Assembly: GCF_037042905.1 (NCBI RefSeq)
Contig: NC_087259.1
Coordinates: 19,798,501 to 19,862,500 of the forward strand
DNA: 64,000 bases
Direction of reading: 5' to 3'
DNA from: Lytechinus pictus
Lineage: Eukaryota > Echinodermata > Echinoidea > Temnopleuroida > Toxopneustidae
The notes under the pieces are model-generated. The model did no database searches and was not told the DNA's origin. It worked only from the letters and a program-made list of their open reading frames with translations. A program made the position numbers and the translations under genes. Shown here in pieces: positions 1 to 11,805 of the stretch. Numbering within the stretch: position 1 is the first letter of the stretch; the number at the start of each line of letters is the position of its first letter.

Positions 1-51
1 TTCTACGTGCGAAGAAAAATAAATCTGTTAAGTTTAATTGTAATGGCATAC

Positions 52-3000
52 CCTATTTTGACCAAGCAGCTGAGTTCGCTGAGGATACGATCAGGGTGGC
101 TTGTTGGGATGATGTGCTTCAGAGCAAACTCCTGTGAAGTGTCAGCAGCCTTCTTCAAAGTGGCTCGATACACAGAACTGAAAGTACCTGCAAAAAGAAT
201 GGGAATAAGAAACTCCAGTTTTCCATTGGATGACTTACAACACTCCCTCATAATGCTCCCCATTCCTGTCTTCCTGTGTAAAAGTAAATTTTATTGAATC
301 TAATATGAAATGCAAAATGCTATGTATCAATTTTAGCATAACGTTTTGGTACCACCCCCATTTTTTTTCTGTCCCCAAAGTTCCCAGTTTCTAGGGAAAA
401 GTTTTAACACAAAACTCTGTAAATTAGTCTTTACCATATACTGACCATGTGCTACTACACACCTATAGGGATGGCAATTTATTATTGAATGATAAAATTG
501 GCAAGTTATGCGAATGAATTCTATTCACTTGCAGGAATAAAACATACAGCATTTCAATACATGGACACTTCTTTCTAAGGAGCCTCTTTAATATCACTTT
601 ACAGCTACATTTGTGTAATAGAAATGAAATAAAACAAATGGGAATCTTTTATGAGCAAGTGAGCCCCTCCCCCACCCTTTTAACAGTTATGACCACCTGT
701 CACTTAGCCCAGTGAACCATACCGAACTATCTGACAATCACTTCTTTATCAACTCAATGTCATATTCTCAAGCATTTCGTTGAAAGTACGGACATGAATA
801 TTTAAGTCCACAGTCCAATCCGTACATGCTTTCCAAGATAAGCAATGATCAATGTTGAGGATTCATGTACCTGCATGTCTTTGCTATTGTTTGCAAGTCT
901 AAAGGCTACATAATGATCATGGAGAGAAGTTTGCATATTTCCATGTCTACACCATGCCATGATTATCTTTTAATTATTTCAATATAATGATTTGCAAAAT
1001 ATATTCAGTATTTTTGCCTTCATTTTTACCGTTGCCATTATCTCTACAGATTTGTTAGACATTACAACAAAAGTTTGTTAATCTATTAAGTTTATGAGCT
1101 GTCGACTCTGTTATATTCATTGATAATGGACTGATACATTAAACAGGAGATGTTGGCATGAATTTAAAGCACTAACTTCTAATGAGAAAGGAGATCACAG
1201 TTTGTTTTGTCAATCTCACAAACATTATAGAGACATATACAAAATGATGGGGGAAAAAATCAAATAAACTCATCAACTCCCTGTAGTAGAAAAAGAGTGT
1301 GATTTTTTTCTTGTTTGTAATTCCTGACACCCTCATGCTTCAATGGATAAAATATCAAGACAAAAACCCCCAAAGTCCTCAGTGCAACAAATATTTATCC
1401 TGTGAATAATACTAAATAATAAACAAGGTTGTTGACTCTGTTATATTAATTGATATTGAACTGGCACATGAATAGGTGATATAACTATAACCATGAATTT
1501 CAAGCACTAAATCCTAATAAGATAGTCCTGAGATTGCAATCTTTTTTTCAATCTCCCAAACCTTACAGAGACATACATGTATGTACATGTAGTCCTAAAC
1601 AAAATAGTGGGGGGGGGGGGATCAGATGTGCATGTACCTCAAATTAGTGAGTTTTCCCCTGAGCACTTTCTGTATTATTTTCCTGACTCATTCTGGTTCA
1701 TATTAAGTACTGCATGATTCAATAAATAAACATAAAAATAAAAAAAATCTCTGGGAATATATGCTTACCTTCTCCTATTTTATCAACCACCGTGAACAAC
1801 TCATCAATCTTAGGAACAGCCTTCAGCATGGAGCGGATGTCTTCCCGGACTTTCTCTACAATATGAAATAAAAAGAGATACTTCAATTACATGTTCTGGT
1901 TCAGCTACATTATAAAGCACTTCAAGGCATTTAAATTATATTCATATTTCCATTCATTGAATTAATTATGTCTATAATATTTAAATATGAACAAGATGGC
2001 AAAATACACACCTGTATTGGTCAGATTAGCTTTCTCACAGTGACTTGGCAATATTTATTGTCATGCAGTGGCTGAGACGAGACTAGCGGTCAATGAAGAG
2101 AGTTTAATAGAGACATGGGTGAATGTGCGATTGAGCGACTTCAGTCGCAAGGCCTTTTGGACTCTGGCGTAGATCTATGTGAATGTATGAATTATCCATG
2201 AGCATACTGATCAATGCGCCAATTAGCACTGTAGGCACTGAAAACGTCATGGGACCGGGTACGTTCGCTTCTGTGTTACAGGATTGATTGATCTGAAAGA
2301 TACACTTGCTGATTGGCCGCATATATACCTCTAGTCTAGGTCGCGACCATGAGTCAGAAACAATGGTTAACATAAGAAATCCAAGTCAAGTTCCTAAAGG
2401 CCCTATGGTAGAGCTCGCATTCATGTGGAGCGTTGTGGCCCAGTGGATTAGTCTTCGGACTTTGAAACAGAGGGTCGTGGGTTCGAATCCCAGCCATGGC
2501 GTAATTTCCTTCAGCAAGAAACTGATCCACAATGTGCTGCACTCAACCCAGGTGAGGTAAATGGGTACCGGTAGGAAGTAATTCCTTAAAAAGCTGTGTG
2601 CGCTATGAACGCCTAGCTTAGCCGGGTAATATAGGAGCGCCTTCAGCAACTAACAAGGTGGATATGTGCGCAATATAAATACCCTATTATTATCCAGCCT
2701 TTCGCGATTAGTCTTTTTTCAGTTGTAGTAGGCATTTGATATAAACATAACAGACATACTGTATTGCCTGTCTAAAGGCTAAGTACATGAACGTTTAATA
2801 TTTGGCTATTCACTGCTGAATGATACGCGCCATATAAGCTAATAAACAACATGTACAAAGATGCTACAATTCGGATGCTTGAGCTGAAACACAGCTAGGC
2901 TTCCTTGGCCTCAGACCTGCCAACCTCTGGGAATAAAAAATTGTATTCTATGATAAAAAAGTGTATTTTTCCCCAAAAAAGTGTATTTCATAATAAAATG

Positions 3001-4444
3001 CGTGGCGCAGTCGCTCATCGCGGCGCTCAAGCTGCATGCAAGCTAAAATGCGCACTGCTCTTGCAGATGAAAAAAAAAATTTAAACATGCGTATATCTCA
3101 CCCTGGTTTTAACAAAATGATTGACAAAAAAACAAGTTACCTGAAATTACATTGATCTAATAACCATATTTGTGTAAGTTTTATGAAATAGAGACATATA
3201 GAGATAATTTTTCTCAATAAATTATGATTTTGTAAAAAAAAAAATATATATATATATATTTTTACAAAAACATATTTTTTAAAGAAAAAACGTACTGCCG
3301 TATTTTGGTTGCAAAACGTACTAAATACGCCAAAAACGTAATGGTTGGCAGGTCTGCGGCCTGTTTCATGAAGAGTTTTGACAAATATGGCAACTTCCAT
3401 GTTAACATGGCTCAGCAACCATTCACAATCATAGTTTCCATTTTTGTCCGTTTTTTTTAGATTGTTCTTTGGGCCTGATGTTGCCATCATAAAATGATGA
3501 AAAGTGACCCATGACTGCCACATAATAAACCATAATTAAAGTAAAAGTACAAGGTTTTACATCAAGTTACATGTTAATGAATGTGTATTAACACTATTTT
3601 TTAATCTGTCCATGTTTTATAAAGGGAATGTGTTGGCGGGAAGTGAATTCCACAGCCGAGCCATCCTTGGTATACCGGTATATGAAGATTGATGAAGAGA
3701 AGTGTTTGAATTTGGGACAGTGACTATACGTAGGGGTCAATATTTATTGTATTTACAATAATTGTAAGTTGTTATGAAATGGGCCTTCTTGGCTCCCTTT
3801 AGATCTGTGTACACATATAATCAAGAATTATTTCAGACCACACTTCTTTTTTTTAAATATTTTCCTATTATTCATATCCTTGAAATATTTTGCACTGGCT
3901 ATATAATATCATCCAAGAAATTAACAAGGCGATCAATGATATATCAGGTTCTCTTCAGTGACAACTGACAAATTAGGCTGATTTAAACCTATATGTACAC
4001 TGTATGACTGGAATGGAAATATATACCAGTAATATCCATAACAGTCTCCCCCACCCCCTCCTTAAAAATATTTTTAAAAACACACTCATAACAACCTGAA
4101 AATAAATTTAAGAAAAAAACATGCATAAAAATCCAAACACCAACTTACCACCAGTGTTATGATGAACATTGAAAATGCTATAATTATATATTTTTTTATG
4201 TCTTATGTTATAAATTAGATTTTGCTTCAAATCATCTTGAAACTTGTTTGCATTGTGCCAGCACTGCTTACCAGTCATTCTCATTGGGCCTTTGAAAGAC
4301 GATCTCTTCCGTTTCTTGCAAGTCACCATAACTGTCGGTGTCATCGGACGAAGATCAGAATCTTTCTCCTCAATCTCTCCTGCATCAATGACAACATCGA
4401 GGGCGCTGGTGGAACTGGAGTTATTTTCCCGGCCGAGCATGGTG
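52..4444 (-). CDS. CDC7: CDC7 cell-division-cycle 7 kinase, 5' coding exons (gene continues beyond left edge)
   Basis: Serine/threonine kinase that, with Dbf4, phosphorylates the MCM helicase to fire replication origins in the nucleus. Three coding exons are visible on the minus strand: 4444-4272 (ATG at 4440 in the context CACCATG, straight after acceptor TTTCACAG), 1855-1769 and 187-52. All junctions have GT/AG and phases agree. They give 130 codons plus two bases. Residues 1-56 are a poorly conserved leader; then follow a conserved pre-kinase helix, the glycine loop GEGTFSSV at residues 84-91, and ALKH with the ATP-binding lysine at about 109. The stretch ALKHIIPTSHPDRILSEL is very close to vertebrate CDC7 as I know it. 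The last codon is split at 52 with donor GTATGC, so the catalytic loop, inserts and C-terminus lie outside. The family call is firm; the start relies on the Kozak match and splice signal. Confidence 0.93.
1101..1765. repeat. Diverged two-copy tandem duplication, about 330-bp unit, in a CDC7 intron
   Basis: The segment starting GTCGACTCTGTTATATT at 1101 recurs as GTTGACTCTGTTATATT at 1431. The copies can be followed through matching phrases (CATGAATTT..AAGCACTAA, AATCTC..AAACNTTA, AGAGACATA) and a G-run at the same relative place. The second copy ends a few bases before the exon at 1769-1855. No terminal repeats were seen, so this looks like a local duplication. Confidence 0.7.
2430..2695 (+). 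repeat. tRNA-derived SINE (family A)
   Basis: An internal pol III promoter is visible: an A-box-like TGGCCCAGTGGATTAGTC from 2438 and a B box GGTTCGAATCC at 2480-2490. A tRNA-unrelated body follows (TGCACTCAACCCAGGTGAGGT), ending in a tail region with GCGCAATATAAATACCCTATTATTAT. Related copies lie at 29745-29998 and 58447-58640 (plus), and at 11447-11805 and 55595-55705 (minus). It is in a CDC7 intron. It is not a tRNA gene, because no clean cloverleaf closes. Confidence 0.85.
2912..3356. mobile_element. Non-autonomous DNA transposon with CAGACCTGCCAACC ends
   Basis: The left end CAGACCTGCCAACC at 2912 is matched by GGTTGGCAGGTCTG ending at 3356. Inside are diverged inverted blocks (GTATTTTT..AAAAACGTA) and an AT/TA-rich centre near 3240-3260; there is no transposase frame. 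The termini resemble hAT-type ends, but the flanks do not form a clear 8-bp duplication. The right flank runs into a fragment of the GTTGCCATATTTG foldback family. Confidence 0.7.
3357..3500. repeat. Partial foldback MITE related to the element at 26505-26661
   Basis: The segment GGCCTGTTTCATGAAGAG followed by ATGGCAACTTCCATGTTAAC and GGCTCAGCAACCATTCACA parallels the element at 26505-26661 in order and spacing, but the far arm is degraded. It lies in a CDC7 intron. Confidence 0.5.
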
Positions 4445-4598
4445 CTGTGAAACAAGCCACAAGGAAAAAAAAGTCTGGATATTATCACAATGACCCTGGC
4501 TGTTTCATGTTTTATCTTATTTTTGCTACATGTACTTCATGCTTCAATACCAGAGATTGTCTTCCATTATTAGAGAGAGAGTCTCCTTATCAGCCCCA

Positions 4599-4746
4599 GG
4601 GGCCTGTTGCAGAAAGAGTTGCGTTTAAACGCAAGTCAAAATATCAAGCGCAAGTCCCGAATACGGGTGCCTCATTGGCTGAAAATCAAGTTGCACAAGA
4701 TTTTTTTAGTTGCGTTTTATCGCAACTCTTTCTGCAACGGGCCCCT
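4599..4746. mobile_element. Foldback MITE, GTTGCAGAAAGAGTTGCG family
   Basis: Left arm GGGGCCTGTTGCAGAAAGAG and right arm CTCTTTCTGCAACGGGCCCC are near-perfect inverted repeats; the GCGTTTAAACGC palindrome sits just inside the left arm. The element is about 148 bp with no ORF. A second copy lies at 31730-31877. It lies in the CDC7 5' UTR intron. Confidence 0.85.
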
Positions 4747-4937
4747 GGTGGGTGTTTTGTAAAGCTGTTCGGAAGTTAAGAGCGACTTTAAGAACAACTG
4801 GTGAACCTTTCTTATGCGCTCAATAATCACCAATGAACATTTAATAATGAATATCATTTACCAGAAATGATCACCAGACATTCTTAAACAGTAAACTCTT
4901 AACTTACGAACGGCTTTATGAAATGGCCCCCAGCACC
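4747..4937. mobile_element. Foldback MITE, AAGCTGTTCGTAAGTTAAGAG family
   Basis: The left arm reads TTTTGTAAAGCTGTTCGGAA..AGTTAAGAGCGACTTTAAG and the right arm CTTAACTTACGAACGGCTTT, separated by about 100 bp. The element abuts the previous MITE directly. Other copies are at 20451-20680 (interrupted), 30538-30692, 34977-35153 and 35736-35885. Confidence 0.82.
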
Positions 4938-5078
4938 AACTAACATGTAGATCTATTGATCAAAATAAGAGATATGTTGAGGTTGAATACATGTACATGT
5001 ACATGTAGGTCTAACACTAGTAGTCTTCACTTAGGGGAGAGTGGGGTTGATTGAGGCCCCAGAGTAAATACATGTAAG

Positions 5079-5528
5079 CAGGGTGCTACATAAGCACTTG
5101 CCCGATTGCCCGGGGCAAGTAAAAGTTAGAGTCGGGCAAGTGTTTTGAAGTAAAGACCAAAACTACTTGCCCGGATTGGGCAAGCAAAATTCACAGTAGA
5201 AAGCAAAACTCTCACAGTAGAATGACCAAAATTAGGGTCGATATATGATATTGACTGATTTTTTTAAACTCTAATTTTGGTCATGGCAGGCAAGATAAAA
5301 TCACTCTGGAAAAAGAAATGCAATAACAAAGTAGATCAGTTCATGTCAAAAGAGAGAAAAAGGTCAATGGTTTTAATATAAAAACACAAAACTTTCTTTT
5401 GAAGAGGTAAAACTTTTTTTTCCAAGGATTTTTTCGGGCAAGTAAAATAGATTTTGGGCAAGAATCCAACTGTTTGAAAATTTACTTGCCCGACCAGGCA
5501 AGCGCTTCTTTAGTTGTGTAGCACCCTG
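5079..5528. mobile_element. Non-autonomous transposon with CAGGGTGCTACA ends
   Basis: CAGGGTGCTACA at 5079-5090 is mirrored by TGTAGCACCCTG ending at 5528. The interior repeats CTTGCCCG and CGGGCAAGT motifs in both orientations (5098-5180 and 5430-5500), giving a secondary inverted structure. There is no coding frame and no clear target duplication. It lies in the CDC7 5' UTR intron. Confidence 0.75.
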
Positions 5529-5859
5529 AATAAGGCCCCCATTTGGTTTTTAGCTCACTGCTCAAGTTTACCAGCATCAATGGGATTGCTGTTTGTATGG
5601 TATTTGAGACAATTCCTTGGCACATATCTTGAGGATAGATAACATCTCATAGCCCAGTGCACATGGCCAGGATGAGAACAAACCCAGCAGCACCTCAAAA
5701 TCAAAATTTTGAAAGCATTGCTACTTTAGAGAATAAGAGAGGCAAGTAGTAGTACTGTACCTATTAACTTTTTTTTCTTAATTTAAATTTGAAAGGCATT
5801 ACTGTAGTAAAATTCAACACTTTCCCCTTTTTTTCTGACGTGAAGCTTATGAACTTAAT

Positions 5860-7030
5860 ATGCCCAATGGGGCAAATGGGTCATTCCATGTCAAATCATC
5901 AAATAATCTGCTGTCATCTCTCAGATTTTTGTAAAACTTTGGGAAACAATTGGGACTCATGAAAAATGGCTAGAACTCAAATATTTTCACTAACAGCCTC
6001 TCAATTAGTGAGATACAAGCTAACAAACTTTGGACTAATTAGCACAACATCGCGAATTCAAATGGCCAAATCTCTAAAAGTACATGTATAGCACCTAGAG
6101 AGCTGGTTTTTGGTGTCATTTTAAAGGTATTTTCATGCCCTATAAATTTGTCTGGGCAACATTTTCCTACCTCCAACTACAAAACAGTTATTACAAAATA
6201 TAAACTTCAATTGTGAATTTAAAAAAAAATGTATCCTTCAAATTGCCTCAAATTCATCCCACAGGTACCTTATGATGTCAAGAAGCTTCTACATAAGTTT
6301 TGTGATGGGCATTCCAATAGTTTGAGATATGAGCAATAATGTACATAAAGGATGGCATATAGGTTCGAAAATCAGCATTTGTCATGTATTATTAGTGGTG
6401 GGTTGATGTTTCAGATCACAGAGAGGACCAACTCAAAAGATGCAGCTTGTGCTCCTGAGCATTTTTACACCTTTTTCTGAAAAATCGGTTGAACCTTGAG
6501 GGGGTACCGCCCAAAAAAAATAACGATTTGGGGCAAAAAGGTTGTTGACCCCAACCCATTTTCGTCAAATTTTTATATCTCAGCTTCTGCATAAATTATT
6601 TTAATGATTTTGTGTTAATTTCTATGTTAATTTGGACAAGGAATTCATTTCTAACAATAAAAAGATGTACATGAATAGGGTCTAAATGCTGTCTTTCTAG
6701 TTACATGTAAATTCGACCCTTACTTAATTTGGGATGGGGTCAATTTGACCCCCCCCCTGGCCTTGATGAATTTCGTCACACAACCGCAATAATTTTCTAC
6801 ATCTATTGTCAAGCCTTGCACATCTTCTGAGACCAAATTTGTTGATGCCCGGATACACGGTTTCGAAATCACGCAACATTTTCTAAGTGCATGTCAGACC
6901 CAAAATTGGACTACGAAAAAAAGTACGAGAAATAAAAAAATTCAAAATGTTTAAAAACTCCTCAAAACAGACGGCTGCCATCTGTCTAGACTTGAAAAGA
7001 GGGTAAGTCCTACACAGGTAAACCCCAACT
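5860..7030. repeat. Unclassified intronic repeat-like stretch
   Basis: No exon is recognisable here. The part at about 6780-6920 (GAGACCAAATTTG, CCCGGATACACGG, GCAACATTTT, GTGCATGTCAGACCCAAAATT) is the reverse complement, diverged, of motifs in the TTAA-flanked element at 60880-61652, so at least this part is transposon-derived. Left and right limits are unclear. Confidence 0.45.
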
Positions 7031-7088
7031 CCATACCAATTTACAATGGATCTATTTTAGAATAGAACGTTAGTTAGTCAGAAAGCTA

Positions 7089-7204
7089 GTGCACTTTCGC
7101 ATCATTCAAAGAAATTAGGTTGGGGCCTCCTACACAACCCGGGGCTCGCGGGCACGGCGGCTGCGCTGGGGCCGCTCACACTCCGCATGGATGCGAAAGT
7201 GCAC
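7089..7204. repeat. Short inverted-repeat block GTGCACTTTCGCATC, about 116 bp
   Basis: GTGCACTTTCGCATC at 7089-7103 is exactly inverted at 7190-7204. The interior is strikingly GC-rich (CGCGGGCACGGCGGCTGCGC), unlike the AT-rich surroundings. It could be a MITE, or part of the CDC7 upstream control region. Confidence 0.5.
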
Positions 7205-7343
7205 AAGGATAGTCGACACATCGATCTCGCATCTCATTTGGTGGCAAGATCCGATCCGTTTAAAAAATGTAACAATATAATGATAAACTACTACATGCCA
7301 CGACAAAACAATTATAATTTTTAGAAGGTCGGTCTGAACTTAC

Positions 7344-7450
7344 GTTTGACGGTTTTCCAAAAACTGCACAATGGACTCTCCAAATGCTACCGAACGAATT
7401 TCCCGCGCTGATAAACCGGAAGCTGAAGTAACGCCGCGCGTGCCAGCTCA
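7344..7450 (-). promoter_or_regulatory. CDC7: Probable non-coding first exon and promoter of CDC7 with an E2F-type site
   Basis: The CDC7 ATG exon begins with an acceptor only 4 bases before its ATG, so an upstream 5' UTR exon must exist. A good minus-strand donor (AAAC, then GTAAGT) lies at 7343, ending a GC-richer stretch that holds TTTCCCGCGC at 7399-7408, a consensus E2F site. CDC7 is a known E2F/S-phase gene in vertebrates. The intron would be 7343-4445, about 2.9 kb. The upstream edge of the exon is a guess, and an RNA read joining 7344 to 4444 would settle it. Confidence 0.55.
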
Positions 7451-7986
7451 GCGCGCTCATAGCTACCGGTACTTCATTCGTATAACCAGTCAAATGAAAC
7501 TTGCAGTGGCGTTCGCAGGTGTTTAACACCCCCCCCCCCTTAATTTTGTTCTATACCCAACCCCATTCACTTTTTTTTGAAGACTTTTTTTTTTGCTTGT
7601 CAACATTTCATTCAGCTTGAACCCCCCATCGCTTTAAAAAAAATAATGCATACGCTACTCGGAAACTTGTAATATCAATATCAACATGATCTCTATAGTG
7701 ACCAAGGAATTTTGAAATAAGATGTTTTGTTTTTAATTGAAATAAATCAAAGTCAATTACAAATAATTACAAAATGATTAAAAAGTGATTAGGCCTACAA
7801 ATCACATTATTGTTTGTGTTTATTTCATATGTGTAACCTTTTCACATAAAACACTTCCCAATCTGTTGGTCTATTTTGTTACATGTTGTACTACATGTAG
7901 GTCTATATGCTCCCCGTACAATAGAGCTCCTTGTTTTTTTCTTCTTAAATTAGCTCGATGTCTTTTTTTCAACATACTACTCGTTA

Positions 7987-8158
7987 AGGGGAGCGTTTCA
8001 TGAAAGGACTTGAATTGTCGGACGATTTATCCGATAACTTCCCATTTTATCCGACAGTTACCATAGTAAAAGTGATTCTCAGCCAATCAAAATCAAGGAA
8101 ATTTTTCAGATCTGAAAACTTGTTGAACGAAAATGTTGATGAAACGTAACTGGTCCCC
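7987..8158. mobile_element. Foldback MITE, GGGGAGCGTTTCATGAAA family
   Basis: It starts GGGGAGCGTTTCATGAAAGG and ends GATGAAACGTAACTGGTCCCC, with internal TGTCGGACGATTTATCC opposed by TTTATCCGACAGTTACC. A related copy is at 59307-59450. No coding content. Confidence 0.55.
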
Positions 8159-8275
8159 AAAACGAGAGTCATCATAAATCCCGGGTCATAAATGTAAATA
8201 AGATTTAGAAATAAATCTTTGACTAGCCATCCATAATCATAAATTGGAGAAAATGTCTGAAGAATATTTTTCTTC

Positions 8276-8778
8276 TTAAAGGACAAGTCCACCCCAACAA
8301 AAAGTTGATTTGATTAAAAAGAGAAAAATCCTACGAGGATAACACTGAAAATTTCATCAAAATTGGATTTAAAATAAGAAAGTTATGACATTTTTAAGTT
8401 TCACTTAATATTTCACATAATATGAACATCCTGGTCGGTATGCAAATGAGGGAACTGATGACATCTCTCACTCACTTTTTCTTCTGTATTTTATTATTTG
8501 AAATATGAAATATTCTAATTTTCTCCTCATTGTCCTGTGAAATAAAGTTTTAGTTCTCACTGAACATGTGGAGTTACCATTGCTTAACATTATATGGTTC
8601 AGTCAATTAAGTTGGTCCTTATTGTCAAATCTGTAAAAAGAAAATATTGTATAATTCAAACAATAAAAAACAAAAGAAATAGTGTGTGAGGGACATCATC
8701 GATTCTCTCATATGCATGTGGGTAAATTGTGCATATAACTATTTTGTGAAAAATAAGTGAAATTTCAAAATGTTATCG
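8276..8778. mobile_element. Truncated copy of the TTAA-type AAGGACAAGTCCAC element
   Basis: It begins TTAAAGGACAAGTCCACCCC at 8276 and follows the full-length copy at 19680-20291 for about 500 bp (AAATTTCATCAAAAT, GACATCATCGATTCTCTC). It diverges after AAAATGTTAT near 8778, so the right terminal repeat is lost. Confidence 0.8.
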
Positions 8779-8779
8779 T

Positions 8780-10400
8780 TATTATGAATATTCAATTGTA
8801 TGTGACTGTATGCTGACTTGAAATAATATTTTGCACACGGTACTTCAGACCTTATTTTTAAGTAAAAAAAAGGTTTGAATGAAGTAAAAGAAAATCAAAT
8901 GTCTGAACAGATAGGCCTAAATGCCCCCCCCCCCCCCAAGCCGTGTTCGCGTATGAAAAATCTAAATTGGAAAAAAGAAAACGCGAAGTCATGCTATTTG
9001 GGATGATCCATAAATCCATTAGTTTATTGAATTCCAATGCTACTTTATGTTTAATTCACTCGGATACTTTGCTTGTTCAAGGTTGCTATATAATATAAAG
9101 AAAAGGTATTCATTATTAAATGTGTTATTCCATGTATAAAATGTGTCATATAATTTCAAAGAAAACTTGTTAGGGTATTTTTCCCCCAAGCTTTTTCCAC
9201 GGGGTCATATTCTGGCGACAACTTGTTTAGGGGCCAAAATGTGTAAATAAATCCCGCGTTTAGGGTGTTATTTTGCACACAGAGAAAAACTCGTTTATGG
9301 GGTGTTTGGAAATAATTTGGCCACGCGTGTGTACAGCAATACATTTGACTGCCCCCCCCCCGGCTATATGGTTCCCCATTTGCATTTTCGTCATGTATTT
9401 CTTTTCCATTTTTTCCCGTTTTTCTTTTACCATTTCTCATGTGTTCCTTTTATTTCATCTAATGTTTTTCCTTGATCTGTGATAGAAGAGTCATTAGTAT
9501 TCACAGATGAAAATATAATTCAAAACATTATTCATGTTAATTAATATATATTTGATTCCAGATTGACTTGATACAACAAAACTTTAAGAAAGTATTTTTT
9601 TCTTGCCATGTGAAAAATGTTAGTTAAGTCTGTCGTCGCACGTGCTTAGTATGCAATATAGATTTTTGTATTAAAATTCACGCTTTTATCAGTATGTAAT
9701 AATTCATAAGTCGTTTTATATTTTGCATATACCACTTTTTAAAATGTACATGTATATTGTCTGTGTTTCTCCTAATTTCATTCATTATTTTCAGTCCCAT
9801 TGTTCAACCTTGACCTATACATTTTAAAGAGAGGAGATTAAATTATAAATTAAAACATATTGTAGGCCTGTGCTTTGTGAAAATAAAAAAAGGTTCTCTT
9901 CAAATTTTCCATTAATAAATATTTACACACAGAAAGAATCTTTGGAATCTTTGATGTCGAGACTATAATCATTTTCTCCCTAAACGGAAGTGGTGCATGT
10001 GAAATAAATACAGAATAGCCTAGGGGATGAGAGTACATGAAGTATCTGTATTTAAGGTTTATCAATTAATGAAAGAAAAGTATTTGCATGTTTTTATCAA
10101 GACACAATTAGTGATTACTGATAACTGATAATTGAACATTTTAGTTCTTTATTGATACTCCGAATCACAGACGATACCATTCAACTTGTACCAATGTTTA
10201 TTGATTAATATCCATCATGCAATATGGTTCTCATGTTATGTTGCGTTGTGCCGGATCCCTAAGCAACGATGATGTAATTGCATATGGGACTTCCATGTTG
10301 ACTTTGTATGAAATTTAATAAAAATAAAGCATTTAGCATGTGGTTTGTAAATAGCTGGTTGATTTCATTTTGAATATCTGATACTACCTTGATACCTTGA
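8780..10400. other. Intergenic AT-rich DNA with degenerate ACTTGTTTAGGG-type repeats
   Basis: I see no gene here. A C-run lies at 8925-8936. Around 9165-9330 are degenerate, spaced motifs (AACTTGTTAGGGTA, ACTTGTTTAGGGGCC, CTCGTTTATGGGGTG) like those at 12828-12960. The rest is AT-rich, with only short, unsupported reading frames. Confidence 0.4.
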
Positions 10401-10403
10401 TTT

Positions 10404-10988
10404 GAAAGTGATTCGAGTACCTTGGATTGCTTGGAACTTCGGCATTTTCCTATATACTCACGCAAAACAGTTTCTGGAAATTTCTGAATTCATATAATAA
10501 CGATCTTTCCTTTAAAAATACAATATGGTTCTTTTCACTATTAGTTCCTTCTAAACAACCTTACTTAACACAAGATGACTTCGTAGCACTGGATTTGACA
10601 CCGACCAAACTATTTTGTTCTATATATATTATGTTCAAGTTGAGTTTAATAAATAAAGAGTCATTATGACATTTATGTTCTCAGAGTGACCAAGTATTTC
10701 ATTTTTGAAAATCGAAAATCCAATTAATCATGAATAAGGCTACAGCACCCTCTACTTCCCCGCTCTTTCATATGCATAAAATGTTTTTAAACATTATACC
10801 TTTGATATCAAACAAATAAGAGCGTTTTCATGGTTATAATGAATCAAAGGAAACCATAACGCATTTTTAAAGGGAAATACTGTTGTGAATTTAGAAATTT
10901 CCAGGACCTATTTTGTGTGAGTAGGAATACCACAATCATGACAATAGCTAGTTATATCCAAGCAATCCAAGGTACCCAAGTCACTTTC
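10404..10988. mobile_element. Element bounded by 32-bp inverted repeats
   Basis: GAAAGTGATTCGAGTACC..TTGCTTGGA at 10404-10435 is matched in inverse by TCCAAGCAATCC..CAAGTCACTTTC at 10957-10988, with about 29 of 32 bases identical by eye. The interior has no recognisable protein. Superfamily not assigned. Confidence 0.5.
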
Positions 10989-11446
10989 ATATCATAGGCG
11001 GATCAAAGGGGCGACACGGCGTGCGACCCTCCTCATCATGTTTGCGCAAAGAAAGAGGAAAAGGGCAAATACAATAGAAATGATCGAAGTAGAGGAGAAA
11101 AAAAGAAAGAAAGGTGAATAAACGAAGGGGATGGAATAGTTGGAAAATACAAAAAGTTGTATGTTATAAAAGTTTTATTCTCTCTTCGAGTTCGCATCGC
11201 AGGCCTACTCAAGGTGTTTAAATGGCAATATGTTCAAATTATTCTAGCGATACGTCTTCATTATTTGTCTTATAGCGAGATAATTGCAAAAACTGTCTGC
11301 ATACAAAAAAAATCCAGCTCGCGCGCTGCGCGCTCGCATCAATTGTGAATCCAACATATTTGCCTAAAGTGTTTTAATGTTTTAATTGGGGGGGGGGGGG
11401 GGTCGTATCGAAATACAATTCGCCCAGGCTAGAACAGGTGAAGCTA

Positions 11447-11805
11447 TAATGATAATAATAAAACATGGTATTTGTATAGCCGCAAATACCTACCTTAATT
11501 GATTTGTTATTATATGAGTTCCAGGCGCTCCTATAATATACTCCGGCTAAGTTTGGCTACCGATTTTGATGCTCGAAAGCTTTTTGAGTTTCCTGCTTCA
11601 ATTTCAATCGTAATTTGGCAAATAAGATTGTACTGAAAAGTCATATAAAGTAACATAAAGATTAACTGGGTTGAGTGCGCAGCATTTTATCAATTTCTTG
11701 CTGAAGGAATTAAGTAATGACCGTGGCGTATATAGGATTGAACCAACCATCAGTCACCACCCTCTGTTTCAAAGCTAGTCCGCGGAAACTATAATCCACT
11801 GGGCC
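11447..11805 (-). repeat. tRNA-derived SINE (family A), minus strand, interrupted
   Basis: On the minus strand it reads TGGATTATAGTTTCCGCGGA..GTTCAATCCTATATACGCC, then CTTCAGCAAGAAATTGATAA, TGCGCACTCAACCCAG and the GGAGCGCCTGGAAC tail, ending in a TTATTATTAT-like run at 11447-11460. Extra sequence around 11560-11650 separates the body from the tail. Confidence 0.7.

Noticed and set aside
4990..5006. ACATGTACATGTACATGTAG as a regulatory site
   Set aside because: ACATGT-type microsatellite words recur throughout the window and do not mark any gene start.
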